This document shows positions 52,016 through 61,330 of a DNA stretch of 64,000 nt, piece by piece. The position numbers and the translations under genes are program-made. Location: positions 2,568,407-2,632,406 of the forward strand of contig NZ_CP026001.1 of assembly GCF_003086775.1 (NCBI RefSeq). Direction: 5' to 3'. This DNA comes from Stenotrophomonas sp. ZAC14D1_NAIMI4_1. GTDB lineage: Bacteria; Pseudomonadota; Gammaproteobacteria; Xanthomonadales; Xanthomonadaceae. The stretch's first letter is position 1; each line of letters starts with the position of its first letter. The notes under the pieces are model-generated. The model saw only the letters and a program-made list of their open reading frames with translations, ran no database searches and had not been told where the DNA came from.

Positions 52016-52692
52016 GGCTGGACCTCACGGTGCACGGGACGCCCGGGCGAGCGCGTCGGTGGCTTGCAGTCTTCGGCAGGGGCTTCGGCGCCGAAGCGCA
52101 CCGCCTCCTCTTCCCACAACCGGTCCATCGCCTCGGCCGTGTCGTCGCGGGGTTCTTCGCTGGCGCGCTGCCGCAGCGCCTCCAGGTTGACCTTGCCGTC
52201 GCCGGCCTCCACCAGGATCTCCAGCAGCGGTACGTGCGGCAGCGTGCGTTCGGCCGCACGCGCGGCCAGCATGCCGGCGATATGGCCGATATGGTGCAGC
52301 CATTCGCGGGCCTCCTCCTGTGGCCGGTGGGCCAGGAATTCCAGCAGCAGCGGCAGGTAATCCGGCAGCTCGCGCGCATCCAGCTCGAAGCCGGCACGGC
52401 GGTAGGTTTCCACCAGATCGACCATGGCCTGGCCGCGGTCACGCGATTCGCCGTGGATGTGTTCGAACAGCAGCAGGCTCATCGAACGGCCCCGGTCGAA
52501 CGTCGCCAGCCAGGCCGCCTGCGCGTCCAGCGGGTCACTGTCCAGCAGTTGCTGCACGAAGCCGCGCAGCTGCTGGCGGCGGGCGGCGGGGAGTGCCGCC
52601 TGGTCACAGGCAGCCAGCAGTTCGTCGCCGTGCTGCCAGAGTTCATCACGGGGGTAGTCCAGCAGTACCCCGACCAGCTTGAGGACGCTCAT
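52012..52692 (-). CDS. narJ: nitrate reductase assembly chaperone NarJ
   Basis: This 226-residue, mostly helical TorD-family chaperone (LVGVLLDYPRDELW, SLLLFEHIHGESRDRG, LPDYLPLLLEFLA) helps insert the molybdopterin cofactor and FeS cluster into NarG before membrane docking. It overlaps narH and narI by 4 bp each. Confidence 0.94.
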   Translation of the reverse strand: MSVLKLVGVLLDYPRDELWQHGDELLAACDQAALPAARRQQLRGFVQQLLDSDPLDAQAAWLATFDRGRSMSLLLFEHIHGESRDRGQAMVDLVETYRRAGFELDARELPDYLPLLLEFLAHRPQEEAREWLHHIGHIAGMLAARAAERTLPHVPLLEILVEAGDGKVNLEALRQRASEEPRDDTAEAMDRLWEEEAVRFGAEAPAEDCKPPTRSPGRPVHREVQP

Positions 52693-54242
52693 TCCACCAC
52701 CTCCTTGCGGCGCCGGTGGTTGGGCCCGTTGTTGACCACGAAGGTGGTGGCCTTGCGCTGCCCGAACAGGTCGGCCGGGCTGTCACCGTTGCAGCCGTTG
52801 CCGAAGGTGAAGCCGCAGCCACCACGCTCACCGAAGGCGTCGTTGGCATACTCGCGGTGGCCGGTGGGAATCACGAAACGATCCTCGTAGTTGGCGATGG
52901 CCAGGTAGCGGTACATCTCCTCCACCTGGGCGATGCTCAGCCCCGCCTGGTCCAGCACGGCGGTGTCCTCCACGCCGTCCACGTTCTTGGCCCGGCGCCA
53001 GGCGCGCATCGCCATCAGCCGTTCCAGCGCACGCACCACCGGGGCTTCGTCGCCGGCCGTGAGCATGTTGGCCAGGTAGCGCACCGGAATGCGCAGCGAC
53101 GCCACGTCCGGCAGCTCGCCGCTCATGCCGATGCGGCCGCGCTCGGCGGCGGACTGGATGGGCGACAGCGGTGGCACGTACCAGACCATCGGCAGCGTGC
53201 GGTATTCCGGGTGCAGCGGCAGGGCCAGCTTCCAGTCGATGGCCAGCTTGTACACCGGCGACTGCTTGGCCGCTTCCAGCCAGCTGTCCGGGATGCCTTC
53301 CGAGCGCGCAGCGGCGATCACCGCCGGGTCTTCGGGGTCCAGGAAGATGTCCAGGTGGGCCTGGTACAGGTCCTTCTCCGCAGCCACCGAGGCGGCCTCG
53401 GCGATGCGGTCGGCGTCGTACAGCATCACGCCCAGGTAGCGGATGCGGCCCACGCAGGTTTCCGAGCACACCGTCGGCTCACCCATCTCGATGCGCGGGT
53501 AGCAGAAGATGCACTTCTCGGATTTGCCGCTCTTCCAGTTGTAGTAGATCTTCTTGTAAGGACAGGCCGACACGCACATGCGCCAGCCACGGCACTTGTC
53601 CTGGTCGATCAGCACGATGCCGTCTTCCTCGCGCTTGTAGATCGCACCGGACGGGCACGCCGACACGCACGCCGGGTTCAGGCAGTGTTCGCACAGGCGC
53701 GGCAGGTACATCATGAAGGTCTTCTCGAAGGCGCCGTAGATCTCCTTCTGCACCTCGTTGAAGTTGTAGTCGCGCGAGCGCTTGCTGAATTCCGAGCCGA
53801 GGATCTCCTCCCAGTTCGGGCCCCACTCGATCTTCTGCATGCGTTCGCCGCTGATCAGCGAACGCGGCCGCGCGGTGGGCTGGTGCTGGCTGTCCTTGGC
53901 GGTGTGCAGGTTCTGGTAGTCGAAATCGAACGGCTCGTAGTAGTCGTCGATCTGCGGCAGGTCCGGGTTGGCGAAGATCTTGGCCAGCATCCGCCAGCGC
54001 CCGCCGGCACGCGGCACCAGCTTGCCGGCGCGCGTGCGCACCCAACCGCCGTTCCACTTGTCCTGGTTCTCCCACTCCTTCGGGTAGCCGATGCCCGGCT
54101 TGGTTTCCACGTTGTTGAACCAGGCGTATTCGACGCCCTCGCGCGAGGTCCAGACGTTCTTGCAGGTGATCGAGCAGGTATGGCAGCCGATGCACTTGTC
54201 CAGGTTCAGCACCATCGCGATCTGTGCACGGACTTTCATCAC
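52689..54242 (-). CDS. narH: nitrate reductase beta subunit NarH
   Basis: This 517-residue iron-sulfur subunit has the four cysteine groups of NarH: CIGCHTCSITC near residue 16, CEHCLNPACVSACP near residue 185, CRGWRMCVSACPYKK (the Trp-containing group of the [3Fe-4S] centre) and CIFCYPR. It wires electrons from NarI to NarG. It begins within the narG stop (ATGA), ATG 54242; ATG 54239 is an alternative. Confidence 0.97.
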   Translation of the reverse strand: MMKVRAQIAMVLNLDKCIGCHTCSITCKNVWTSREGVEYAWFNNVETKPGIGYPKEWENQDKWNGGWVRTRAGKLVPRAGGRWRMLAKIFANPDLPQIDDYYEPFDFDYQNLHTAKDSQHQPTARPRSLISGERMQKIEWGPNWEEILGSEFSKRSRDYNFNEVQKEIYGAFEKTFMMYLPRLCEHCLNPACVSACPSGAIYKREEDGIVLIDQDKCRGWRMCVSACPYKKIYYNWKSGKSEKCIFCYPRIEMGEPTVCSETCVGRIRYLGVMLYDADRIAEAASVAAEKDLYQAHLDIFLDPEDPAVIAAARSEGIPDSWLEAAKQSPVYKLAIDWKLALPLHPEYRTLPMVWYVPPLSPIQSAAERGRIGMSGELPDVASLRIPVRYLANMLTAGDEAPVVRALERLMAMRAWRRAKNVDGVEDTAVLDQAGLSIAQVEEMYRYLAIANYEDRFVIPTGHREYANDAFGERGGCGFTFGNGCNGDSPADLFGQRKATTFVVNNGPNHRRRKEVVE

Positions 54243-57200
54243 ACCACCTCCTTCGCAGCCGCAGGAACAGCCTCACCATCCAGCCAGTCGATCTTGTCCA
54301 TCTTGCGGACGATCACGAACTCGTCGCGGTTGGTGCCGCAGGTGCCGTAGTAATTGAAGCCGTAGGCCAGCTGCGCGTAGCCGCCGATCATGTGGGTGGG
54401 CTTGAGCACGATGCGGGTCACCGAGTTGTGGATGCCGCCACGGGTGCCGGTGATCTGCGAACCCGGCACATTGATGATGCGTTCCTGGGCGTGGTACATC
54501 ATCGCCATGCCCGGCATCACGCGCTGGCTGACCACCGCGCGCGCCGCAATCGCACCATTGACGTTGAACAGCTCGATCCAGTCGTTGTCGACGATGCCGG
54601 CACTGCGCGCGTCATCCTCGCTCAGCCACACTATCGGACCGCCGCGCGACAGCGTCTGCATGATCAGGTTGTCGCTGTAGGTGCTGTGGATGCCCCACTT
54701 CTGGTGCGGGGTGATCCAGTTCAGCACGATCTCCTTGTTGCCGTTCGGGCGCTGGTTCAGCAGCGGCTCCACCGTGCGCGTGTTGACCGGCGGGCGATAG
54801 CTCATGAACGCCTCGCCGAAGTCGATCATCCACTCATGGTCCTGGTAGAACTGCTGGCGGCCGGTCACCGTGCGCCACGGGATCAGCTCGTGCACGTTGG
54901 TGTAGCCCGCGTTGTAGCTGACGTTGTCGTCCTCCAGGCCCGACCAGATCGGCGAGGAGATGATCTTGCGCGGCTGCGCCTGGATGTCACGGAAGCGGAT
55001 CGCCTCGTGTTCCTTGCCGACCGCCAGGTGGGTGTGCTCGCGGCCGGTGAAGCTGCCCAGCGATTCCCAGGCCTTCACTGCCACGTGGCCGTTGGTTTCA
55101 GGCGCCAGGTGCAGGATGACTTCGGCTGCGTCGATGGCGGTGGAAATGGCCGGACGGCCCTGGCTGACCCCCTCGTCGAGCACGGTATGGTTGAGCTTGC
55201 CGAGGAAGTCGATCTCGTGCTTCGTATCCCAGTTCATGCCCTTGCCGCCGTTGCCCAGCTTGTCCAGCAGCGGGCCCAGCGAGGTGAACTTGCGGTACAG
55301 ATTGGGGTAGTCACGCTCGACCACGGTCATCGACGGCATGGTCTGCCCCGGGATGGCCTCGCACTCGCCCTTCTTCCAGTCGGCCACGCCGAACGGCATG
55401 CCCAGTTCGTTGGGCGTGTCGTGCAGGGTCGGCACCAGCACCAGGTCCCTTTCAACGCCCAGCACGCCCGGTGCCATGTCGCTGAGGGTACGCGCCACGC
55501 CCTTGAAGATGTCCCAGTCGCTGCGCGATTCCCAGGCTGGGTCCACCGCCTTGGACAGCGGGTGGATGAACGGGTGCATGTCCGAGGTATTGAGATCGTC
55601 CTTCTCGTACCACGTCGCCGTCGGCAGCACGATGTCCGAGTACAGCGCCGTGGTGCACATGCGGAAGTCGAGCGTGACCAGGAGGTCGAGCTTGCCTTCC
55701 GGCGCCTCGTCGTGCCACTTCACTTCCTGCGGCTTGATCGCGCCCATCTCGCCCAGGTCCTTGCCCTGCAGGCCGTGGCGCGTGCCCAGCAGGTGGCGCA
55801 GCATGTATTCATGGCCCTTGCCCGAGGAACCGAGCAGGTTCGAGCGCCAGATGAACATCATCCGCGGGTGGTTCTGCTGCGCATCCGGGTCGGCGAAGGC
55901 GAAGTCCAGCGAGCCATCCTTGAACTTGCCCAGCGCGTAGTCGGCCGGGGCCACGCCGGCCGCCTCGGCCTCGCGCACCAGCTGCAGCGGGTTGCGGTCC
56001 AGCTGCGGGGTGCTGGGCAGCCAGCCCATGCGCACCGCGCGCAGGTTGAGGTCGGCCAGGCTGCCGCTGTACTTGCTGGCATCGGCCAGCGGCGAGAGCA
56101 GCTCATCCACCTGCAGCTTCTCGTAGCGCCACTGCCCGGTGTTGAAGTAGAAGAACGACGTGCCGTTCATGTGCCGCGGCGGGCGGCTCCAGTCCAGGCC
56201 GAAGGCCAGCGGCTGCCAGCCGGTCTGCGGGCGCAGCTTTTCCTGGCCCACGTAATGCGCCCAGCCGCCACCGGTCTGGCCCACGCAGCCGCACATGATC
56301 AGCATGTTGATCAGGCCGCGGTAGTTCATGTCGTTGTGGAACCAGTGGTTCATGCCCGCGCCGACGATGATCATCGAACGGCCGTGGGTCTTGTCGGCGG
56401 TGCGGGCGAACTCACGGGCGATCTCGATCACCTCGGCACGCGACACGCCGGTGATGCGCTCCTGCCAGGCCGGGGTGCCCGGCACCATGTCGTCGAAGCT
56501 GGTGGCCACGTTGCCGCCGCCGAAGCCACGGTCCACGCCGTACTGGGCCAGCAGCAGGTCGTAGACCGTGGCCACCAGGGTGTCACCGCCTTCGGCCAGG
56601 GCCAGGCGACGCACCGGGATGTTGCGTTCAAGCACCTCCTCGGCCGGGGCTGCGGTCCAGCCGTCGGTCTCGATGCCGCCGAAGTACGGGAAGCTGACCG
56701 CTTCGATACCCTCGTGGCCGTCGGCCAGGCTCAGCCGCAGGCGCGTATCGGCGCCGTTGCTTTCCTTTTCCTCGATGTTCCACTTGCCCTTCTCGCCCCA
56801 GCGGAAGCCGATCGAGCCGTTGGGCACCACGATCTGGCCGCTGCTCTCGTCGTAGGCCAGGGTCTTCCAGTCGGGATTGTTGGCTTCGCCCAGGCCACCC
56901 AGTTCGCTGGCGCGCAGGAAGCGGCCCGGCACCAGCCGGCCATCCTCGCGGCGCTCCAGGCGCACCAGCATCGGCATGTCCGAGTACTGGCGGCAGTAGT
57001 CCTGGAAGTACTGCGAGGGCGAATCGACGTGGAACTCGCGCAGGATCACGTGGCCGAAGGCAAACGCCAGCGCTGCATCGGTGCCCTGCTTGGGGTGCAG
57101 CCAATGGTCGGTCAGCTTGGCCAACTCGGAATAGTCCGGGCAGATCGCCACCGTCTTGGTGCCGTTGTAGCGCGCCTCGGTGAAGAAGTGCGCATCGGGC

Positions 57201-57982
57201 GTGCGCGTCTGCGGCACGTTCGAGCCCCAGGCGATGATGTAGCGGCTGTTGTACCAGTCGGCCGATTCGGGCACGTCGGTCTGTTCGCCCCAGATCTGCG
57301 GCGAGGCCGGCGGCAGATCGCAGTACCAGTCATAGAAGGACAGGCAGGCGCCGCCCAGCAATGACAGGTAACGCGCGCCGGCCGCATAGGACACCATCGA
57401 CATCGCCGGAATGGGCGAGAAACCGACGACGCGGTCCGGCCCGTACTGCTTCACCGTGTACAGGTTGGAGGCGGCGATGATCTCGTTGGCCTCTTCCCAC
57501 TGCAAGCGCACGAAGCCGCCCATGCCGCGGCGGGTCTTGTACGAGCGCGCCTTTTCCTTGTCCTCGACGATGCTGGCCCAGGCATCCACCGGGGCCTTGC
57601 TCCTGCGGGCTTCGCGCCACAGGCGCAGCAGCGTGCCGCGGATCAGCGGGTACTTCAGGCGGTTGGCGCTGTACAGGTACCAGGAATAGCTGGCGCCACG
57701 CGGGCAGCCACGCGGTTCATGGTTGGGCAGGTCCGGGCGCGTGCGCGGGTAGTCGGTCTGCTGGGTTTCCCAGGTCACCAGGCCGTTCTTGACGTAGATC
57801 TTCCAGCTGCACGAACCGGTGCAGTTCACCCCGTGGGTGGAGCGGACGATCTTGTCGTACTGCCAGCGCTGGCGGTAACTGTTTTCCCAGTCACGGCCCT
57901 CGCTCTTGGCAAAACCATGGCCATCGGCAAAGGTTTGGGGTTCACGCTTGAAGAACTGCAAGCGATCGAGGAAATAACTCAT
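54239..57982 (-). CDS. narG: respiratory nitrate reductase alpha subunit NarG
   Basis: This 1247-residue molybdo-bis-MGD catalytic subunit reduces nitrate to nitrite on the cytoplasmic side. The N-terminal FS0 cluster ligands are visible (His50, Cys54, Cys58, Cys93: STHGVNCTGSCSW and RGCPRGAS), followed by family segments ILPTATWYEKDDLNTSD (split), LIMCGCVGQTGGGWAHY and GIHSTYSDNLIMQ. It has the usual full length. It is the second gene of the operon, 87 bp after narK, and needs the Moa/Moe/Mob enzymes encoded to the right. Confidence 0.98.
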   Translation of the reverse strand: MSYFLDRLQFFKREPQTFADGHGFAKSEGRDWENSYRQRWQYDKIVRSTHGVNCTGSCSWKIYVKNGLVTWETQQTDYPRTRPDLPNHEPRGCPRGASYSWYLYSANRLKYPLIRGTLLRLWREARRSKAPVDAWASIVEDKEKARSYKTRRGMGGFVRLQWEEANEIIAASNLYTVKQYGPDRVVGFSPIPAMSMVSYAAGARYLSLLGGACLSFYDWYCDLPPASPQIWGEQTDVPESADWYNSRYIIAWGSNVPQTRTPDAHFFTEARYNGTKTVAICPDYSELAKLTDHWLHPKQGTDAALAFAFGHVILREFHVDSPSQYFQDYCRQYSDMPMLVRLERREDGRLVPGRFLRASELGGLGEANNPDWKTLAYDESSGQIVVPNGSIGFRWGEKGKWNIEEKESNGADTRLRLSLADGHEGIEAVSFPYFGGIETDGWTAAPAEEVLERNIPVRRLALAEGGDTLVATVYDLLLAQYGVDRGFGGGNVATSFDDMVPGTPAWQERITGVSRAEVIEIAREFARTADKTHGRSMIIVGAGMNHWFHNDMNYRGLINMLIMCGCVGQTGGGWAHYVGQEKLRPQTGWQPLAFGLDWSRPPRHMNGTSFFYFNTGQWRYEKLQVDELLSPLADASKYSGSLADLNLRAVRMGWLPSTPQLDRNPLQLVREAEAAGVAPADYALGKFKDGSLDFAFADPDAQQNHPRMMFIWRSNLLGSSGKGHEYMLRHLLGTRHGLQGKDLGEMGAIKPQEVKWHDEAPEGKLDLLVTLDFRMCTTALYSDIVLPTATWYEKDDLNTSDMHPFIHPLSKAVDPAWESRSDWDIFKGVARTLSDMAPGVLGVERDLVLVPTLHDTPNELGMPFGVADWKKGECEAIPGQTMPSMTVVERDYPNLYRKFTSLGPLLDKLGNGGKGMNWDTKHEIDFLGKLNHTVLDEGVSQGRPAISTAIDAAEVILHLAPETNGHVAVKAWESLGSFTGREHTHLAVGKEHEAIRFRDIQAQPRKIISSPIWSGLEDDNVSYNAGYTNVHELIPWRTVTGRQQFYQDHEWMIDFGEAFMSYRPPVNTRTVEPLLNQRPNGNKEIVLNWITPHQKWGIHSTYSDNLIMQTLSRGGPIVWLSEDDARSAGIVDNDWIELFNVNGAIAARAVVSQRVMPGMAMMYHAQERIINVPGSQITGTRGGIHNSVTRIVLKPTHMIGGYAQLAYGFNYYGTCGTNRDEFVIVRKMDKIDWLDGEAVPAAAKEVV

Positions 57983-58069
57983 CGTGGATCTCCCTTTGCG
58001 GACATCGGCATCGTGGCTGGGGTGTTCATTGGCTTCGGTGCATTGCTCGGGTTGTCAGCGTGGCTGCCC

Positions 58070-59488
58070 CTAGCAGGGGGTTTCAGCACCGCGCCGGTAG
58101 TACCACCACCAGGTCACGGCCAGGCAGGTGAAGTAGAAAGCGATGAATCCGTACAGCGCCATGTCCGGGCTGCCGGTCAACGTGATGGACGAGCCGTAGC
58201 TCTTGGGAATGAAGAAGCCGCCGTAGGCACCGATTGCGCCGGAGAAACCGACCACGGCGGCCGACTCGATGCTGGCCTGGTGCCCGGCAGCGGCCTTGCC
58301 CTCGGCGCTGTCATTGGCCGCCCAGCGCTCGTGCAGGGTGCGGAAGATCACCGGGATCATGCGGAAGGTGGTGCCGTTGCCGATGCCACTGAGCACGAAC
58401 AGCGCCATGAAGCTGAGCAGGAAGCCGTTGAAGTTGCCGCCCTGGCCGTCGCTGGGCAGGAAGTGCAGCACGCCGAACACCGCAGCGATCATCAGCGCGA
58501 ACACCCAGAAGGTCAGGCGTGCGCCGCCCCAGCGGTCAGCCATGCTGCCGCCGACCGAGCGCATCAGCGCGCCCAGCAGCGGGCCGATGAAGGCGTAGGT
58601 CAGCGGATTCACCTCCGGGAACTGGCTCTTGACCAGCATCGGGAAGCCGGCCGAGAAGCCGATGTAGGAACCGAAGGTGCCGATGTACAGCCAGCACATC
58701 AGCCAGTTGTGCTTGCGGCGGAAGATCACCGCCTGCTCGGCGAAGGATGAGCGCGCACTGGTCAGGTCGTTCATGCCGAACCAGGCCGCGACCGCGCAGA
58801 CGATGATGGCAGGCACCCAGATGAAACCGGCGTTCTGCAGGTACAGCGCCGCGCCCCCGTCCACCACCGGCTGCGGTGCGCCACCCAGCGCACCAAACAC
58901 GCCCACGGTGATGACCAGCGGCACGACCGCCTGCGCCACCGACACGCCCACGTTGCCCAGCCCGGCGTTCAGGCCGAGCGCCAGGCCCTGCTTCTGCTTG
59001 GGGTAGAAGAAGGAGATGTTGGACATCGAGGAGGAGAAGTTCGCCCCGCCGAAGCCACAGAGGATGGCGATGACCACGAACACCCAGTACGGGGTGGCCG
59101 GGTTCTGCACGGCAAACCCCAGCCAGATCGTGGGCGCCAGCAGCGAGGCGGTGGACAGCGCCGTCCAGCGGCGGCCACCGAAGATCGGGATGACGAAGGA
59201 ATAGAAGATGCGCAGCGTGGCGCCGGACAGGCTGGGCAGCGCCACCAGCCAGAACAGCTGGTCGGTGCTGAAGGGGAAGCCGATCTTAGGCAGGCTGATG
59301 GTCACCGCCGAGAACAGCACCCAGACCGCGAAGGCCAGCAGCAGCGAGGGGATGGAGATGACCAGGTTGCGGGTGGCGACCCGCTTGCCGGTGCGTTCCC
59401 AGTAACCGGCGTCTTCCGGCATCCAGTCGCTGATGACGCGGCCGGATCGGGCAGTGCTGGGGACAACAGGATCGCTACCGACGGTCAT
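58070..59488 (-). CDS. narK: nitrate/nitrite transporter NarK
   Basis: This 472-residue, 12-helix transporter closely follows E. coli NarK in its N-terminal half: GKRVATRNLVISIPSLLLAFAVW (split), PSLSGATLRIFYSF, FGGRRWTAL, CGFGGANFSSSMSNISFFYP and GLGNVGVSVAQ. It exchanges nitrate for nitrite, removing the reaction product. ATG 59488 has a ribosome site (TTGGAGCC). It opens the operon; a perfect FNR box lies 102 bases upstream. Confidence 0.95.
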   Translation of the reverse strand: MTVGSDPVVPSTARSGRVISDWMPEDAGYWERTGKRVATRNLVISIPSLLLAFAVWVLFSAVTISLPKIGFPFSTDQLFWLVALPSLSGATLRIFYSFVIPIFGGRRWTALSTASLLAPTIWLGFAVQNPATPYWVFVVIAILCGFGGANFSSSMSNISFFYPKQKQGLALGLNAGLGNVGVSVAQAVVPLVITVGVFGALGGAPQPVVDGGAALYLQNAGFIWVPAIIVCAVAAWFGMNDLTSARSSFAEQAVIFRRKHNWLMCWLYIGTFGSYIGFSAGFPMLVKSQFPEVNPLTYAFIGPLLGALMRSVGGSMADRWGGARLTFWVFALMIAAVFGVLHFLPSDGQGGNFNGFLLSFMALFVLSGIGNGTTFRMIPVIFRTLHERWAANDSAEGKAAAGHQASIESAAVVGFSGAIGAYGGFFIPKSYGSSITLTGSPDMALYGFIAFYFTCLAVTWWWYYRRGAETPC

Positions 59489-59583
59489 ACATGGCTCCAA
59501 GGCTGTGGAATGACGTGGGTACTGCTTTCAAGTTGTAACCCGTCGTCACGCAGCCATTAGGCCGGGCATTGCCCTCGACGGGG

Positions 59584-59597
59584 TTGATCTGGATCAA
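59584..59597 (-). promoter_or_regulatory. perfect FNR/Anr box of the nar operon
   Basis: TTGATCTGGATCAA matches TTGAT-N4-ATCAA exactly. Centre 102 bases before the narK ATG, so a class II start would be near 59549. It lies in the 144-bp gap between narK and the molybdopterin cluster, and should make nar expression depend on oxygen shortage. Confidence 0.8.
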
Positions 59598-59632
59598 TCA
59601 GGGGCCGGTATCCACCCTGCCCCTGACAAATG

Positions 59633-60001
59633 TCAAACCGGTGACCCGGAACTGCTGCGGCGGCTCACGCCGCGCTGGCGCACGCTGTCGCGCACATCCA
59701 CATCGAACTGCAGCTGCAGCGTGGTGCCGTCATCAAGGTACAGCGGGAAGGCCAGCCCGTCACGGCACGGCAGGCGCCCGGCCAGCGCTTCGACCGCCTC
59801 GCGCGGCAGTACCAGCCGGCAGTAGGTGCCACCGTCGAGCAGCACGGCCTGGTCGCCGCCATGCAGGGACACTGCCGTGCCCCAGCCCCCATTGCCGCCG
59901 AACCGGGTCAGGTTCTCGACCGATTCGCCGGCCAGCAGCCGGGCCAGTTCGGCCTCGTCCAGGCGTAGTCGCATGGCTTGATCCTGCAGCTGCACCTTCA
60001 T
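59633..60001 (-). CDS. hypothetical protein of the molybdopterin operon
   Basis: This 122-residue, cysteine-poor protein begins MKVQLQDQAMRLRLDEAEL, like the small DUF7009-type proteins (M-K-[IV]-R-x-x-x-x-S-[IV]-R-L-R-L), and is rich in beta-strand pattern. It starts in the mobA stop (ATGA, 4 bp overlap) and is the last gene of the operon. The function is unknown. Being in this operon suggests a role with the cofactor or nitrate reductase. The last residues (RSSSGSPV) look disordered. Confidence 0.7.
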   Translation of the reverse strand: MKVQLQDQAMRLRLDEAELARLLAGESVENLTRFGGNGGWGTAVSLHGGDQAVLLDGGTYCRLVLPREAVEALAGRLPCRDGLAFPLYLDDGTTLQLQFDVDVRDSVRQRGVSRRSSSGSPV

Positions 60002-60546
60002 GAGGCGACATCCTCCCATTGGGCGGGCGTGTTGCAGTTGACCAGGGCGCTTTCGTCGGCGTGGGCCAGGCGCACGGTGTGTGCGCCCAGGCGATGTTGC
60101 AGGGCCTGCAGGGAACGCGGGCCAAGGGGATCGTGGATCATGCTTTCAAGGACTGTACGGCTTTCATTGTCCACATTAAACAGCATTGGGAGCGGATGGC
60201 CGTCATAGATCGTGCAGCGGCCAGGATGGGCATCACGCAACTGCTGGAGCAGCCGGGGGGTGAGGCGTGGCGTATCCACCGGCACCACCCACGCCGGGCC
60301 GTCAGGCATCTGCAGGGCGACGCTGTACAGCCCGCCCAGCGGACCGCAGCGGGCCACCCGGTCGGGGATGCCATCAAACGCCGGGTAGTGGCCACTCACC
60401 CAGACCCGGTCCGCGCCTGCCAGCATCAGCAGGCCGCGCATGTGTTCCAGCAGCGTGCGCCCCTGCCAGGGCAGCATGGCCTTGTCGCGGCCCATGCGGC
60501 TGGACAGCCCGCCGGCCAGCACGATGCCGGCCATCGGCGCGTTCAC
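59998..60546 (-). CDS. mobA: molybdopterin guanylyltransferase MobA
   Basis: This 182-residue enzyme joins GMP to Mo-molybdopterin to make the bis-MGD form needed by NarG. It has the nucleotide site LAGGLSSRMGRDKAML at residues 10-25, PLGGLYSVAL and VPVDTPRLTP. The start ATG 60546 lies 24 bases after the moaE stop. It overlaps the following small gene by 4 bp. Confidence 0.94.
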   Translation of the reverse strand: MNAPMAGIVLAGGLSSRMGRDKAMLPWQGRTLLEHMRGLLMLAGADRVWVSGHYPAFDGIPDRVARCGPLGGLYSVALQMPDGPAWVVPVDTPRLTPRLLQQLRDAHPGRCTIYDGHPLPMLFNVDNESRTVLESMIHDPLGPRSLQALQHRLGAHTVRLAHADESALVNCNTPAQWEDVAS

Positions 60547-60570
60547 CTGCGCGCTCCGGGCACGCGCCCA

Positions 60571-61065
60571 TCACGGGTGGTGGGCGTGGTCATGGTCATG
60601 CACCGGGGTGTCGTCGGCGTGGCACAGGCTGCAACCCTCGGTCCACTCGCTGTCACCGTCCTGGTAATGCTCCTGCTTCCAGATCGGGCACTGGTGCTTG
60701 ACCGCCTCGATCAGCTGCCGGCATGCACGGAAGGCTTCGTCACGGTGCGGGCTGCCTGCGGCCACCACCACCGCCACCTCGCCCACCGCCAGGCGGCCCT
60801 TGGCGTGGGCCACGTACAGCTTCAGCTTCGGCCCGTAGGCGGCCTGCACCTCGGCCGCCAGCCGCTGCACCTCGTTCAGCACCAGCGGCTCGAACAGGTC
60901 GTAGCTGATACCCAGCACCGGCCGGCCCTGGTTGAGGTCGCGCACCTTGCCGATGAATACGTCGATGCCGCCGAAACCGGGATCGGATACCGCCGCAATG
61001 CCTTCGCCCGGATCAATCGCCGCCTGTGCGCGGTCGACCACCTTCGCGATCGTGGGATGGCTCAT
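60571..61065 (-). CDS. moaE: molybdopterin synthase catalytic subunit MoaE, with His-rich tail
   Basis: This 164-residue subunit of molybdopterin synthase adds sulfur from MoaD to cPMP. It has GKVRDLNQGRPV, LYVAHAKGRLAVGE, SPHRDEAFRACR and the lysine region WKQEH. The family usually ends near here; this protein continues with CSLCHADDTPVHDHDHAHHP, a Cys/His-rich tail that could bind a metal. It starts 1 base after the moaD stop. Confidence 0.93.
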   Translation of the reverse strand: MSHPTIAKVVDRAQAAIDPGEGIAAVSDPGFGGIDVFIGKVRDLNQGRPVLGISYDLFEPLVLNEVQRLAAEVQAAYGPKLKLYVAHAKGRLAVGEVAVVVAAGSPHRDEAFRACRQLIEAVKHQCPIWKQEHYQDGDSEWTEGCSLCHADDTPVHDHDHAHHP

Positions 61066-61066
61066 C

Positions 61067-61330
61067 TCAACCCCCACTGACCGGTGGCAGGATCGCCACG
61101 CGGCCGTCGGCCGGCAGCGCATCGTGGTCGCGCAGCACCCGTTGCTGGTCGGCGAACGCCGAGTAGTCCAGCAGGCCGGCACGGAAATCCGGCCAGCGCA
61201 CCGGCAGCAGCTCGCGCAGCGCCTGGCGCAGATCGGCAATGGTCGCCCCGGCAACGTCAACCGCGATCTCGCGGCTCGCATCCAGGTCGGAAAACGCACC
61301 AAACAACTGCAGGTTCACCTGTTTCATCAT
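61067..61330 (-). CDS. moaD: molybdopterin synthase sulfur carrier MoaD
   Basis: This 87-residue ubiquitin-fold protein (VNLQLFGAFSDL, DGRVAILPPVSGG) ends in Gly-Gly, the thiocarboxylated carrier terminus. It delivers sulfur to MoaE. It overlaps the moeA stop (ATGATG), so ATG 61330 or 61327. Confidence 0.95.
   Translation of the reverse strand: MMKQVNLQLFGAFSDLDASREIAVDVAGATIADLRQALRELLPVRWPDFRAGLLDYSAFADQQRVLRDHDALPADGRVAILPPVSGG

Noticed and set aside
54224..57364. A 1046-codon open frame on the plus strand
   Set aside because: It is the antisense shadow of narG; narG has complete motifs and correct overlaps.
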